64,000 bases of DNA from Pseudochrobactrum asaccharolyticum (GCF_003314995.1 NZ_QNRH01000007.1:62001-126000); one strand, 5' to 3'. Positions 23,832 to 32,903 are shown, numbered from the stretch's first letter. Notes: a model not told the origin generated them from the letters alone. Program-made: numbers and translations.

Positions 23832-24908
23832 TTATTCATCATAGCTGACGACAACGCGGTCGCTCAGCACAGACGCCTGACAGGACAGAACATAACCGGC
23901 GCGGACTTCGTAATCTTCCAGCGCGTGGTTGATGGCCATTTCGACTTCGCCTTCAAGCACTTTACAGCGGCAGGTCGAGCAGACACCGGCTTTACAGGAG
24001 TAGGGTGCGTCAAGATTGTTGGCGAGCGCCGCTTCCAGAATTGTCTGGCCGTTGCGCTCCATTGCAAAGCTGCGGGTCGTACCATCCAGAGTAATCATCG
24101 CCTGCACACCGGCACCGGTAGTCGCCGCCTGTTTGGAAACAGGGCGCTGTTTGGCACGTCCTTGCTGGCCGGAGGCGAAGAGTTCGAATTTGATCTGCTC
24201 GTCTTTTAAACCGTGTTCACGAAGGCTTGCGGCAATGCTCAGCATCATCGGCTCGGGGCCGCAGATGAAGGCAGTGTCAATTGATGTCGGATCGATCCAG
24301 ATACGGAACATATCTTTCAGCTTGGCTTCATCAATACGGCCGGTAAAAAGATCAATTTCCTGACCTTCCTGCTGCAACACGTGAATGACAGAAAAACGGC
24401 CGAGATAGGTGTTTTTCAGGTCTTCCAGCACTTCGCGGAACATGATCGAGCTGATCTGGCGATTGGCGTAAATCAATGTGAAGCGGGATTTAGGCTCACG
24501 TGCCAATGTGGTTTTGATGATCGAGAGCAACGGAGTGATGCCGGAACCGCCCGCAAAACCCAGATATTGTTTTTCACTGTCCGCGGTAATCGGCGTAAAG
24601 AAACGCCCCATCGGCGACATGGCCTCAACTTCATCACCAAGGCAAAGATTTTCATTCGCCCATGTACTGAAGGCACCGCCATCAACGCGCTTGATACCAA
24701 CCTGCAAAACACCGTCATCCAGCCCGGCGCAGATGGAATAGCTGCGGCGCAGTTCTTCGCCGTCAAAAGCGCGGCGAAAGGTCAGATATTGACCCTGCGT
24801 GAAGTTAAACAGTTCGCGGTCTTCATCACGCGGTGTCAGTGTCAGAACGACAGCATCGCGGGTATCGCGATGGATATCGGTGACTTTAAGGGTATGAAAG
24901 CGTGCCAT
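23832..24908 (-). CDS. paaE: PaaE: reductase subunit of phenylacetyl-CoA epoxidase
   Basis: PaaE feeds electrons from NADPH through FAD and a 2Fe-2S cluster to PaaA. The 358 residues show a FAD-binding domain (RRSYSICAGLDDG), an NAD(P)-binding domain (YLGFAGGSGITPLLSIIK and the later FICGPEPMM), and a C-terminal plant-type ferredoxin domain with CKAGVCSTCRCKV and the fourth cluster Cys in VLSCQ. This is the usual PaaE architecture and length. It is separated from paaD by 144 bp holding a dispersed repeat, the only large gap in the paaJABCDE unit. Confidence 0.96.
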   Translation of the reverse strand: MARFHTLKVTDIHRDTRDAVVLTLTPRDEDRELFNFTQGQYLTFRRAFDGEELRRSYSICAGLDDGVLQVGIKRVDGGAFSTWANENLCLGDEVEAMSPMGRFFTPITADSEKQYLGFAGGSGITPLLSIIKTTLAREPKSRFTLIYANRQISSIMFREVLEDLKNTYLGRFSVIHVLQQEGQEIDLFTGRIDEAKLKDMFRIWIDPTSIDTAFICGPEPMMLSIAASLREHGLKDEQIKFELFASGQQGRAKQRPVSKQAATTGAGVQAMITLDGTTRSFAMERNGQTILEAALANNLDAPYSCKAGVCSTCRCKVLEGEVEMAINHALEDYEVRAGYVLSCQASVLSDRVVVSYDE

Positions 24909-24931
24909 TGGGTATCTTTCTTAAAACCGGC

Positions 24932-25039
24932 CTAGAGCATTTCACAGTCAAGTTGGATCAACTTGACGTCGGGATAATGCGACAAACAAAAGAATCTAGA
25001 GCGAGCACTGCGATTCAACATGAACGTAAACCGCTCTAG
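24932..25039. repeat. ~108-bp dispersed palindromic repeat, copy B
   Basis: It is bounded by CTAGAGC and GCTCTAG. Inside is a 9-bp stem GTCAAGTTG / CAACTTGAC around GAT, then CGGGATAATGCGACAAAC. Most positions match copy A at 6875-6978. It occupies nearly the whole paaD-paaE gap. Resemblance to Bru-RS elements is by size and ends only. Confidence 0.8.
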
Positions 25040-25052
25040 AACTTGCGCATCC

Positions 25053-25574
25053 TCAGATGCATTTGAAATAGTCAAAAGGCTCCAGACAATCTTTGCAGCG
25101 ATAGCTGGCCTTACAGGGTGTCGATCCGAACTGGCTGATCTTTTCCGTATGCGTGGACGAACATCGTGGGCAGGCGATGGTTATATTGCCGCCTGAAAGA
25201 CTGCGGGCACGGTCAAGCAGCACACCATTTGCGGCAGTACCGTCAACAGGCGGGGTAATGCCGTAGGCACGCAGCTTTTCGCGGCCTTCTTCGCTCAGCC
25301 AGTCGGTTGTCCATGCGGGAGAGATCCTGCGTTCCAGACGGAGTTGTTCAATCCCTTTGGACCGCAGTGCCGTTTCAATATCGAGATTGATGATGTTCGT
25401 AGCCGGACAACCACTATAGGTCGGCGTAACCGTAACAACGAGCTCATCTTCCTGCCATGCAACATCACGGATGATGCCGAGATCTGTCAGGCTGATAACC
25501 GGGATTTCCGGATCGGGAACCTCGGCAAGCCAGCCCCAGATTTGATCGAGAGAGGGACGGGCAGTGTTCTCCAT
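25053..25574 (-). CDS. paaD: PaaD: epoxidase iron-sulfur assembly factor
   Basis: A 173-residue protein with an N-terminal MIP18/DUF59 domain (VPDPEIPVISLTDLGIIRDV, then TPTYSGCPATNIIN with its conserved Cys) and a C-terminal zinc-ribbon-like cysteine cluster (CPRCSSTHT and CKASYRCKDC). PaaD is needed for in vivo epoxidase activity, probably by loading metal or clusters. The ATG at 25574 places it five bases after the paaC stop; a longer in-frame reading would overlap paaC. Confidence 0.94.
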   Translation of the reverse strand: MENTARPSLDQIWGWLAEVPDPEIPVISLTDLGIIRDVAWQEDELVVTVTPTYSGCPATNIINLDIETALRSKGIEQLRLERRISPAWTTDWLSEEGREKLRAYGITPPVDGTAANGVLLDRARSLSGGNITIACPRCSSTHTEKISQFGSTPCKASYRCKDCLEPFDYFKCI

Positions 25575-25579
25575 GGCGG

Positions 25580-26428
25580 TTACCAGCTCGCACCAGGGTA
25601 GGCGCGCTGCAACCATTGCATCTGTGTCAGCATATGCCCCAGATGTTCGGTATGCATGCCCTGACGGCCGCCTTTATGGGCAAAGGTGCTGTCGGGAATA
25701 TGCAGCGTTGCCTCATGAAGAACCGCACGAATTGTGCTTTCCCAGATCGGGCGCAACTCTGCCGGATCGGGTGCAATACCCTGTTTGGCTGCTGCTTCGT
25801 CGATCTCGTCTGAGAGGAACATCTCGCCTGTATATGGCCACAACGCATCCAGAGCCTTCTGCATACGGCGATGACTTTCGTCAGTACCGTCACCCAGACG
25901 GATGACCAGATCGGAGGAGCGTTCCAGATGATAAGCAACTTCCTTAGCGGATTTCTCTGCAATATCCGCAATGCGCTGATCAGACGATTTTTTCAGCGCT
26001 TTCAAGAGTTCCAGATGAAAGGCATCAAACAGGAACTGACGCATCAGCGTATAGCCGAAATCATCATTCGGGCGCTCGGTGATCAGGAGATTTTTGAAGT
26101 CCCATGCGTCACGCAGGAAAGCCAGATCATCAGCTGAGCGGCCCTTGCCTTCCACTTCACCGGCAAGACCGAGCCAAAGCTGCGTCTGACCGATCAGGTC
26201 GAGGGACACATTGGCCAGCGCGATATCTTCTTCCAGTGCAGGGGAATGCCCGCACCATTCTGAAATGCGATGACCGAGGATCAGAGTATTATCGCCAATA
26301 CGGAGCAGGGTTTCAAAAGTCACATTACGTGCGCTCTTGTCTTCCACAGGAGGGCGCACATTGCGTACGATTTCTTCCTGCCTTGCACGATCCAGTACCG
26401 GCGCTGTTTTACCGTGGGCAGCGCTCAT
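25580..26428 (-). CDS. paaC: PaaC: structural subunit of phenylacetyl-CoA epoxidase
   Basis: A 282-residue ferritin-fold protein (E. coli 248; the extra length is an N-terminal hydrophilic extension of about 30 residues). PaaC binds PaaA in the epoxidase core but has lost the iron site. Recognisable stretches are LLRIGDNTLILGHRISEWCGHSP, WDFKNLLITERPNDDFGYTLMRQFLFD and SSDLVIRLGDGTDESHRRMQKALDALWPYT. Its start shares one base with the paaB stop (TAATG). Confidence 0.95.
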   Translation of the reverse strand: MSAAHGKTAPVLDRARQEEIVRNVRPPVEDKSARNVTFETLLRIGDNTLILGHRISEWCGHSPALEEDIALANVSLDLIGQTQLWLGLAGEVEGKGRSADDLAFLRDAWDFKNLLITERPNDDFGYTLMRQFLFDAFHLELLKALKKSSDQRIADIAEKSAKEVAYHLERSSDLVIRLGDGTDESHRRMQKALDALWPYTGEMFLSDEIDEAAAKQGIAPDPAELRPIWESTIRAVLHEATLHIPDSTFAHKGGRQGMHTEHLGHMLTQMQWLQRAYPGASW

Positions 26429-26712
26429 TACATGCTCCCTACTTCTTCAGGAATCTCGAAGAATGTCGGATGGCGATAGACTTTGCTGTTGGAAGGCTCG
26501 AAAAGCGGGCCTTTTTCCGACGGGCTGGAGGCGACGATATCATCCGAGCGCACCGCCCAGATGGAAACACCTTCATTGCGGCGGGTATAGACATCACGCG
26601 CATTATTGATCGCCATTGCAGCATCCGGTGCGTGCAGGCTGCCAACATGACGATGGTTCAGCCCGTGCTGACCACGGATAAAGATCTCCCAGAGCGGCCA
26701 TTCTTTGGACAT
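26428..26712 (-). CDS. paaB: PaaB: small subunit of phenylacetyl-CoA epoxidase
   Basis: A 94-residue protein (E. coli 95) with the conserved PaaB sequence EWPLWEIFIRGQHGLNHRHVGSLHAPDAAMAINNARDVYTRRNEGVSIW. PaaB bridges the PaaAC units and the reductase. It lies 26 bp after paaA and is coupled to paaC by TAATG. Confidence 0.96.
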   Translation of the reverse strand: MSKEWPLWEIFIRGQHGLNHRHVGSLHAPDAAMAINNARDVYTRRNEGVSIWAVRSDDIVASSPSEKGPLFEPSNSKVYRHPTFFEIPEEVGSM

Positions 26713-26738
26713 GCTATTCTTCCTTATCTTGAGGGCTG

Positions 26739-27731
26739 TTATTCGGCTGCAACGCGTGCAGAACGGCTGGCAGCTTTGTCAGCATGCGCAACCAGTGCTT
26801 CGCGGAACCAGGCACCATCGTCCCATGCTTTGACACGGGCGCCGAGGCGGTCCGTATTACAAGGGCCGTTACCGCTGATGACATCGAAGAATTCAGTCCA
26901 GTCCGGCTCGGTAAAGTCGTAACCGCCTTTTTCTTCATTCCATTTCAGATCAGGATCGGGAACTGTCAGGCCAAGATATTCAGCCTGCGGAACTGTCTGA
27001 TCGACAAATTTCTGACGCAGTTCGTCATTGGTATTCATCTTGATCTTCCAGGCCATAGACTGGACGGAGTGCACGGAATCTTTGTCGGACGGGCCGAACA
27101 TCATCAATGACGGATACCACATGCGGTTCAGCGCATCCTGAGCCATGCGTTTTTGTGCAGGTGTGCCGGAAGCCATTTTCATCATCACGGCATAACCCTG
27201 ACGCTGATGGAAGGATTCCTCTTTACAGATGCGGATCATCGCACGGCTGTAAGGGCCGTAGGATGTACGCTGCAACGGCACCTGATTCATAATTGCCGCG
27301 CCGTCAACCAGCCAGCCAACCGCGCCCATATCGGCCCATGTCAGTGTCGGATAGTTGAAGATGGAGGAATATTTCATCCGGCCTTCATGCAGGCGCTCAA
27401 GCAGATCATCGCGTGAGACGCCCAGAGTTTCAGCGGCAGAATAGAGGTAGAGACCGTGACCGGCTTCATCCTGCACCTTGGCAAGCAGGATCGCTTTGCG
27501 CTCCAGTGTCGGCGCGCGGGTGATCCAGTTGCCCTCAGGCAGCTGTCCGACAATTTCACTATGGGCATGCTGGCCAATCTGGCGGATCAGCGTCTTACGA
27601 TAGCCGTCCGGCATCCATTCTTTCGGCTCGATCTTTTCACCGCGGTCGATACGCTCCTGAAAAGCGATTTCCTGCGGGCTCATCTCGGCGCGGTTTTTTG
27701 CACCTTCAGACGTTACAAGCTGTGCATACAT
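26739..27731 (-). CDS. paaA: PaaA: catalytic diiron subunit of phenylacetyl-CoA epoxidase
   Basis: PaaA inserts one oxygen atom into the ring of phenylacetyl-CoA. The 330-residue ferritin-fold protein shows the diiron ligands in HSEIVGQLP, the ExxH of [19 protein letters not shown], and the second half-site [12 protein letters not shown]. The length is close to E. coli (309). It follows paaJ by 19 bp in the same operon. Confidence 0.97.
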   Translation of the reverse strand: MYAQLVTSEGAKNRAEMSPQEIAFQERIDRGEKIEPKEWMPDGYRKTLIRQIGQHAHSEIVGQLPEGNWITRAPTLERKAILLAKVQDEAGHGLYLYSAAETLGVSRDDLLERLHEGRMKYSSIFNYPTLTWADMGAVGWLVDGAAIMNQVPLQRTSYGPYSRAMIRICKEESFHQRQGYAVMMKMASGTPAQKRMAQDALNRMWYPSLMMFGPSDKDSVHSVQSMAWKIKMNTNDELRQKFVDQTVPQAEYLGLTVPDPDLKWNEEKGGYDFTEPDWTEFFDVISGNGPCNTDRLGARVKAWDDGAWFREALVAHADKAASRSARVAAE

Positions 27732-27750
27732 AGCTGGCTGTCCTTTCCGG

Positions 27751-28956
27751 TCAGACGCGTTCGATAATCATGGCGATACCCTGACCGACACCGATGCACA
27801 TTGTGCACAAGGCATAGCGGCCGCCGGTGCGATGCAACTGATACATCGCTGTTGAAACCAGACGCGCACCGGACATGCCCAAAGGATGACCGATTGCGAT
27901 GGCTCCGCCATTCGGGTTTACATGCTCAGCATCATCCGGCAGACCCAGATCACGCAGTGTGGCCAATGCCTGACTGGCAAAAGCTTCATTCAGTTCAATC
28001 ACATCCATCTGCTCGATGGTCAGGCCAGCGCGTGCCAGAACTTTTTTGGCTGCTGGCGATGGGCCGATACCCATAATGCGCGGCTCAACACCGGCTGCGA
28101 CCATGGCAACAATCCGTGCCTTTGGTGTCAGTCCCTGTGCTTTCGCAGCCTGACCGGAAAGAATGGTCAGGGCTGCCGCACCGTCATTGACGCCGGAGGC
28201 ATTCCCTGCGGTTACAGTCAGATCAACGCCGTTAATGGCTTTGAGTTTGGAGAGGGCATCTGCGGTCGTGCTTGGGCGGGGATGTTCGTCTTCTGCAAAA
28301 ATCACCGGATCGCCACGGCGTGGTGTAATTGTAACCGGCGCGATTTCATCTTTGAAAAGGCCCGAAGCCTGTGCTTTTGCCCAGCGTGCCTGACTGCGTG
28401 CAGCAAAAGCATCCTGATCTTCACGGGAGATATGAAAGTCAGCAGCCACGTTGTCAGCGGTTTCCGGCATTGTATCGACGCCGAACTTTGCTTTCATCGC
28501 CGGATTAACAAAGCGCCAGCCGATGGTGGTGTCATAAACCGCATTGTTGCGGGAAAAGGCGCTGTCAGCCTTCGGCATCACAAAGGGCGCGCGTGTCATG
28601 CTCTCAACGCCGCCTGCGATAACGAAATCGCAGTCACCGGAGCGGATGGCGCGTGCAGCCATACCAATGGCATCCATACCGGAACCGCAAAGACGATTGA
28701 CGGTGGTGCCCGGAACGCTGATCGGCAGGCCTGCAAGCAAAACAGCCATGCGGCCGACATTGCGGTTGTCCTCACCGGCCTGATTGGCGCAACCATAGAT
28801 TAGGTCATCAACGGCAGACCAGTCTACGTTTGGATTTCTTTCAACGAGAGCTTTGAGCGGCAATGCTGCAAGGTCATCTGCACGTACCGAGGCAAGCGCC
28901 CCGCCATAGCGACCAATTGGAGTACGCACTGCATCGCAGATAAAGGCATCTTGCAT
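27751..28956 (-). CDS. paaJ: PaaJ/PcaF: 3-oxoadipyl-CoA thiolase
   Basis: It cleaves 3-oxoadipyl-CoA (and in PaaJ also 3-oxo-5,6-dehydrosuberyl-CoA) to succinyl- or dehydroadipyl-CoA and acetyl-CoA. The 401 residues match E. coli PaaJ. The N-terminal catalytic Cys is in [11 protein letters not shown], the His in [14 protein letters not shown], and the C-terminal Cys in [11 protein letters not shown] chose the ATG at 28956 after GGAAAGGA; a longer in-frame reading from 29040 would cross the promoter. It is the first gene of the paaJABCD unit. A TetR-type operator overlaps the likely start of transcription. Confidence 0.95.
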   Translation of the reverse strand: MQDAFICDAVRTPIGRYGGALASVRADDLAALPLKALVERNPNVDWSAVDDLIYGCANQAGEDNRNVGRMAVLLAGLPISVPGTTVNRLCGSGMDAIGMAARAIRSGDCDFVIAGGVESMTRAPFVMPKADSAFSRNNAVYDTTIGWRFVNPAMKAKFGVDTMPETADNVAADFHISREDQDAFAARSQARWAKAQASGLFKDEIAPVTITPRRGDPVIFAEDEHPRPSTTADALSKLKAINGVDLTVTAGNASGVNDGAAALTILSGQAAKAQGLTPKARIVAMVAAGVEPRIMGIGPSPAAKKVLARAGLTIEQMDVIELNEAFASQALATLRDLGLPDDAEHVNPNGGAIAIGHPLGMSGARLVSTAMYQLHRTGGRYALCTMCIGVGQGIAMIIERV

Positions 28957-29005
28957 TGCCTTGTCCTTTCCTACCCTGAAAAGCCGGTGAATCTCCTCAT
29001 TCATC

Positions 29006-29050
29006 GACCGATTGGTCAGGATTATATGATCATCAAACATTACAACGCAA
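29006..29050 (-). promoter_or_regulatory. paaJABCD promoter with second GACCG-type operator
   Basis: On the minus strand, TTGCGT (29050-29045), an 18-bp spacer and TATAAT (29026-29021) form a good sigma-70-type promoter. GACCG-AT-TGGTC (29006-29017), a one-mismatch version of the operator at 17405, lies just downstream of the -10, where a repressor would block initiation. A long imperfect inverted repeat (CATTACAA..CAAGAA / TTCTTGTAATG, about 29038-29076) lies upstream and could bind PaaX or act as the paaX terminator. Confidence 0.6.
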
Positions 29051-29094
29051 GAAGTTTTTTAGAATTCTTGTAATGTTTTGGAGCAAAACAAATT

Positions 29095-29937
29095 TTACCC
29101 TTGTTCTGACAAGGAAAGTCCGTGTTGGCGGGCGGCAGTTTGCGGGGTTGTTGCGGGCAGAAGACCGTCCACACCTTCGCATTGTGAAGCAATCCAAACT
29201 TCTGATTTTGGCGACAGTGCCAGATACAGGCTGCGAAACAGATCGCGGGCATTATGTCCCTGCCAGTCAGCAGGCAGAGCCGCTGCAGGCAGTCGCGGGT
29301 CGCGTAATAAAACACCGCGATAGGCATGCACCAGTAAGAGCCGTACCATCATGGCTTCTTCGGCAGAAAGTTGAGCGATCTTGTTATGCAGGGGCTCAAA
29401 CCGTGTCAGCAGATCGCAATAACGCTGATGCAGGGCGGACAAGTCCCAGAACTGTGTCAGCCAGTTCATATCCTCTGGATCTGCGGCGCGCAGAACCTGA
29501 GCACCCTCCGGCAAAGCCTGTCCGCGATCCGGCCGGATAAAAACGCAAGCTCCCATGCGCCCCATGCGCAGACGCGACGCTTCAGCATCAGACAAGTCAG
29601 GCGCAAAGATAATTTGCCAGCCATTGATAACTGTATCGGGTTGATAAAGCAGTTTTGCGGCCTGATCGAACTCCTGTTGGGCAGAAGCATCAAGATTATA
29701 ATAGCTGCGCCGCCCGTTGCGTTCACCTTTCAGGCGTTGGGCAGTGACAAGGCGTGAAACAGCGGTTCTGACGACGGATTCACTCAAACCTGCACGATTG
29801 CAAATTTCAATCAGTGAGCCTGTCCAGAGAATACCGCCTCTGGGCAGAACAATATCGCCATAGACCGTGACAATGAAGCCGGCAGCCCGCAATTCCTGTC
29901 CGTTCAGTAGCTCTGTGATAACAGTTTGTGCAACCAT
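29095..29937 (-). CDS. paaX: PaaX-type phenylacetic acid-responsive regulator
   Basis: A 280-residue PaaX-family protein. The N-terminal winged helix has the typical FIVTVYGDIVLPRGGILWTGSLIEICNRAGLSESVVRTAVSRLV. A central part includes GWQIIFAP, and the C-terminal PaaX domain has the conserved VRLLLVHAYRGVLLRDPRLPAAALPADWQGHNAR. PaaX represses paa genes until phenylacetyl-CoA is present. The ATG at 29937 is preceded by AAAGGTAG; a TTG six codons upstream is a weaker choice. It lies upstream of paaJ in the same direction. Having both PaaX and a TetR-type PaaR in one cluster is uncommon. Confidence 0.92.
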   Translation of the reverse strand: MVAQTVITELLNGQELRAAGFIVTVYGDIVLPRGGILWTGSLIEICNRAGLSESVVRTAVSRLVTAQRLKGERNGRRSYYNLDASAQQEFDQAAKLLYQPDTVINGWQIIFAPDLSDAEASRLRMGRMGACVFIRPDRGQALPEGAQVLRAADPEDMNWLTQFWDLSALHQRYCDLLTRFEPLHNKIAQLSAEEAMMVRLLLVHAYRGVLLRDPRLPAAALPADWQGHNARDLFRSLYLALSPKSEVWIASQCEGVDGLLPATTPQTAARQHGLSLSEQG

Positions 29938-30063
29938 AGACAGGCTACCTTTCAATCATTGAGGGCTGGTCTGAACGGAATATAGTTCTGCAGAAGGCGG
30001 AGTTGGCTTGATAGTTCATAGACCAGCTGCATCAGGATAGCAAAACAGCCTTGTTTGTATCTT

Positions 30064-30900
30064 TCAGACTAATTTGCTTAAAATTTCATTGGCTTTGGTC
30101 CATAAAATGGCGCTGCCGTCATCTTCAAAGTGATGCAATTGCGCATTTTTAATCCGCTTTGAAAGTGACACGCCAAAGTCCGGAGAATGCACGGGGCTTG
30201 TATCTTTTAGTCCGTACCAGAGATAAACAGGGCAGGTGATGTCTTCCAGTTTGAATGGCCATGGCGCCATCGCCAGAATTGTATCGCGTGCATAGCCTGC
30301 AGCGCCCTGTTGAAAGCCTGCATTCAATGCCGCTCTGTAAGCAGGAGCAAAATCTTCGCTGGCATAGATCAGGCGATCCTGTTCACCGCTCATGGTTTCA
30401 ATCATGTGCCATAGCCAGTCTGCGGTAGCGAATTCCGTCATCTCAGCTTCCAGCTTTTCCGGATCACTTTGTGCCCGCTGAACCATGGCTGCGAGAGGCT
30501 CCGGCAACAAAGAGAAGATGGCAGGATGGCGCAGTTCATCCTGACCGGAAACAACAGAGACAGTGCGTGCAAGATTGCTCGCGCCAAGCGCGAGCGCAAA
30601 AGGTGCGCCTTGTGAGAAACCGATGACATCGGCAGTTTCAGCGCCAATATAGGCAAGGATGGTCCGGATATCATCACACCAGCTGGCAAAACTTTTGGCT
30701 GTATCCGGCGCAGAAGTGCCAAGGCCTGCACGATCAACAGAGATCATACGTAAGTCTGACTGACGAGCATGATCTTCACCGAACGGCAGGGCGCCCGCCA
30801 TTCCGGCACCAGGACAAATAATGACCGGACGGCCTTGCGGCGCACCCCATTCATGCCAGCTGATTGGACGGTTTTGTGCTGTGTGTATTGTTTTCATCAT
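30064..30900 (-). CDS. Alpha/beta hydrolase
   Basis: A 278-residue alpha/beta-hydrolase-fold protein without a signal peptide. The nucleophile elbow is GFSQG (Ser96), the oxyanion region PGAGMAG is near residue 30, and the acid and His are probably in WYGLKDTSPV and HHFEDDG. DRAGLGTS marks the beta-4 loop as in esterases and C-C hydrolases. The substrate is unknown. It is separate from paaX (about 125 bp upstream on the same strand) and is not obviously part of the paa pathway. Confidence 0.85.
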   Translation of the reverse strand: MMKTIHTAQNRPISWHEWGAPQGRPVIICPGAGMAGALPFGEDHARQSDLRMISVDRAGLGTSAPDTAKSFASWCDDIRTILAYIGAETADVIGFSQGAPFALALGASNLARTVSVVSGQDELRHPAIFSLLPEPLAAMVQRAQSDPEKLEAEMTEFATADWLWHMIETMSGEQDRLIYASEDFAPAYRAALNAGFQQGAAGYARDTILAMAPWPFKLEDITCPVYLWYGLKDTSPVHSPDFGVSLSKRIKNAQLHHFEDDGSAILWTKANEILSKLV

Positions 30901-31303
30901 GCAATAATCTTAATTCATATTCGCGCAAGCTGCTTAAATAACAGATCACAATAGAGCAATAAAGCAGAACTATTTAAATGAGCGGAATGATGAATTGATG
31001 CATACAGGCAGGATCTGCCAATATGAAGTGAAAAATAGTAGAGTGATTATAAAAAATCGAGAAGCTTAATGCTTCCCGATAAGTTGGTTCTGGAGTTCAT
31101 CTGCAAGAGAGCAGCATAATGAACCGGCTACCTGATGCAGGTAACTTCGAATTATTAGGGGCTAAATTAGTTAACAATAAATTGTTATTATGTGCAAATT
31201 TAAGATTTATACGAAGTAAAGGTAAGGTCTGTAAAATAATAGAGATTTATATAAAATAGTGAAAATACGGATGAGTGCTAAATGTGTTTGCCGCGAGAAT
31301 TTG
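30901..31303. other. AT-rich intergenic region, no gene seen
   Basis: No ORF with an RBS was found. It contains a minus-strand terminator at 31051-31080 that ends transcripts from the small membrane-protein gene or the globin. The alpha/beta hydrolase promoter would lie near 30901-30960. Confidence 0.5.
31051..31080 (-). terminator. Rho-independent terminator (minus strand)
   Basis: On the minus strand, ATCGGGAAGC - ATTAA - GCTTCTCGAT (one mismatch) is followed directly by TTTTTTATAA, a classical hairpin plus U-tract. It is 224 bp downstream of the 31-residue membrane-protein gene. Confidence 0.75.
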
Positions 31304-31399
31304 TTACCAGAATATAGAAGCAAATGCGGCCTCAACAACATTGTTGCTAATAATGAGACCTATAGTTGTGATCACTAAAAAAGCAATTAAATCACTCAT
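31304..31399 (-). CDS. Small single-TM membrane protein (31 aa)
   Basis: An ATG at 31399 with a strong GAGGAGAGC Shine-Dalgarno opens a 31-residue ORF whose centre is one hydrophobic helix: MSDLIAFLVITTIGLIISNN, then a short tail ending IFW. It resembles other tiny inner-membrane proteins and has the same leader type (AGAGGAGAGC..ATG) as the 26-residue ORF at 36765. It may be co-transcribed with the globin gene 99 bp upstream. Its function is unknown. The good RBS and compact hydrophobic design are the evidence that it is real. Confidence 0.55.
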   Translation of the reverse strand: MSDLIAFLVITTIGLIISNNVVEAAFASIFW

Positions 31400-31498
31400 A
31401 TAGCTCTCCTCTTCAAGCGAAGCCTGAATTGAGTATACAACTTTAGTATTATAAAGTTAAGCCTGTTCGCTTAAGCCTTAACTTGTTAGCCGTGTTGT

Positions 31499-31921
31499 TC
31501 AGGATAATGAACGACGTGAGTGACGTGGTTGGGATATTGTTCCGGAATGCGTAGCAATTGCCATTTCAAAACTGTCGGCAATACGACGCGCGCGATCGAT
31601 AAACAAAAAAGCTGCATCTTCGGGAAAAATCTCTCTTGCTGTCTGAGCAAACAGGTCGAGCCAGCGGTCAAAATGTTCCGCTTTCAGATCCAGCTTCAGA
31701 TGCGGTGGCAACGGGCGCCCGCCATAGGTGCCGGTTTTAAGAATGATTGCTGCCCAAAATTCTGCAATCTGGGCAATATGATGATCCCAGTCATGTACGG
31801 CTGTCGCAAAAATCGGGCCAATGAGCTCATCTTCACGGGCGCGCCCGTAAAACTGTGCCACCAATTTTTCAATAGATGTTTTATCAATAGAGGGGTGCGG
31901 TTGTTGAATAAGGATGTTCAT
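31499..31921 (-). CDS. Group III truncated hemoglobin
   Basis: A 140-residue truncated globin with the group III pattern. The proximal His is His83 in LKAEHFDRWLDLF, with an aromatic-rich B/E region (VAQFYGRAREDELIGPIF, HHIAQIAEFWAAIILKTGTYGGRP). Such globins bind O2 and NO, and some protect against nitrosative stress; the role here is not known. The last residues (THSGTISQPRHSRRSLS) are polar and unstructured. The upstream region contains TTGAATTAATCATA, a poor match to FNR/NsrR-like sites, so regulation is uncertain. Confidence 0.92.
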   Translation of the reverse strand: MNILIQQPHPSIDKTSIEKLVAQFYGRAREDELIGPIFATAVHDWDHHIAQIAEFWAAIILKTGTYGGRPLPPHLKLDLKAEHFDRWLDLFAQTAREIFPEDAAFLFIDRARRIADSFEMAIATHSGTISQPRHSRRSLS

Positions 31922-32282
31922 GATCTCGTGCCAGACTACCTATGCATTTTGAATTAATCATAGTCCCTTCGCATGGTGTGATCCAGAACTGTTTCTTAAG
32001 GGAAGTATGGCGCTATGCAAATTACCAGCCGAGCGGTGATATGAAAAAAACGCATGAACCGTCTGTGCGGGACGCCAAAGCCAATATTCGTGTAAAATCG
32101 TTGATTTTTATTCGAGCATTTACGGAAGTGAAATCAACAGGTGCACTGTTACAGACCAGTGTAAAGAACTGCAATATGGTAAACTGAGCTGTAATTTATA
32201 TGTGTCAGCTGGTTGCAATTTGGTGGACTGACGAGGGCTTGCCCGTTATTTGAATAGTATTCAATTTTGCACGGCTGGCACC
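31922..32282. other. Divergent intergenic region, globin / DUF523
   Basis: An 81-codon ORF at 31942-32187 lacks an RBS and family features and is probably not a gene. The region should hold the globin and DUF523 promoters. No clear motif was found. Confidence 0.4.
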
Positions 32283-32789
32283 ATGACTGCTAAAATTCTT
32301 GTAAGCGCCTGTCTCTTAGGTAAGCCTGTACGCTATAATGGTTCGGATAAGAAATCCGGGCATCCTGCTCTGGAGCAATGGATTCGTGAGGAGAGAGTTA
32401 TCTCTGTGTGTCCTGAATTGACAGCAGGATTTAGCATTCCCCGCCCGCCTGCTGAAATCGCAAACGGGTTTTCCGGTAATGATGTGTTGTCAGAAAATGC
32501 ACGGGTGGTTGAGATAACCGGCAGGGATGTGACGGAGCTTTATGTAGAGGGCGCACGTGCTACATTGGCAGTGGCACTTGAAAATGACTGCAAATATGCA
32601 CTTTTAACGGATGGAAGCCCGTCTTGTGGCAGTGCGTTTATTTATGATGGTGCATTTGCAGGTAATAAGCATAATGCTGCCGGTGTGACATCTGCTCTTT
32701 TGCTTCAACATGGCATTGAAGTGTTTAGTGAAGCACAAATCCCGGCGCTGCAGGAAAGACTTTCGGCTGAACAAGTAGGTATGAAATAA
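32283..32789 (+). CDS. DUF523 family protein (YbbK-like)
   Basis: A 168-residue protein with the DUF523 signature KILVSACLLGKPVRYNGSDK at the start, SVCPELTAGFSIPRPPAEI in the middle, and ALLTDGSPSCGSAFIYDGAFAGNKHNAAGVTSALL at the end. Conserved Cys residues in SACLLG, VCPE and PSCG may bind an iron-sulfur cluster or metal. Its biochemical role has not been established. I chose the ATG at 32283 because the family motif starts at residue 4 from there; the upstream in-frame start at 32250 adds residues not typical of relatives. Confidence 0.9.
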   Translation: MTAKILVSACLLGKPVRYNGSDKKSGHPALEQWIREERVISVCPELTAGFSIPRPPAEIANGFSGNDVLSENARVVEITGRDVTELYVEGARATLAVALENDCKYALLTDGSPSCGSAFIYDGAFAGNKHNAAGVTSALLLQHGIEVFSEAQIPALQERLSAEQVGMK

Positions 32790-32903
32790 TATTTGGTGTG
32801 CGTAAAATTTATGAATTTTATTGCTTTGACTAAATTTGTTCATTTCAGGTACATCGGATAAATAATATAAGAACTGATGATTATCAATTGCGGAAAATCA
32901 GAC

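Noticed and set aside
24381-24935. 184-codon ORF antisense to paaE
   Set aside because: A mirror of conserved PaaE codons, with no signal of its own.
27886-28803. 305-codon ORF antisense to paaJ
   Set aside because: Long only because the opposite strand is strongly constrained; the translation is Cys/His-rich and unlike a protein.
31930-31965. Possible FNR/NsrR-like site before the globin gene
   Set aside because: TTGAATTAATCATA matches either consensus only partly; too weak to call.
31942-32187. 81-codon ORF upstream of the DUF523 gene
   Set aside because: No RBS, and it occupies the divergent promoter region; the translation has no domain pattern.
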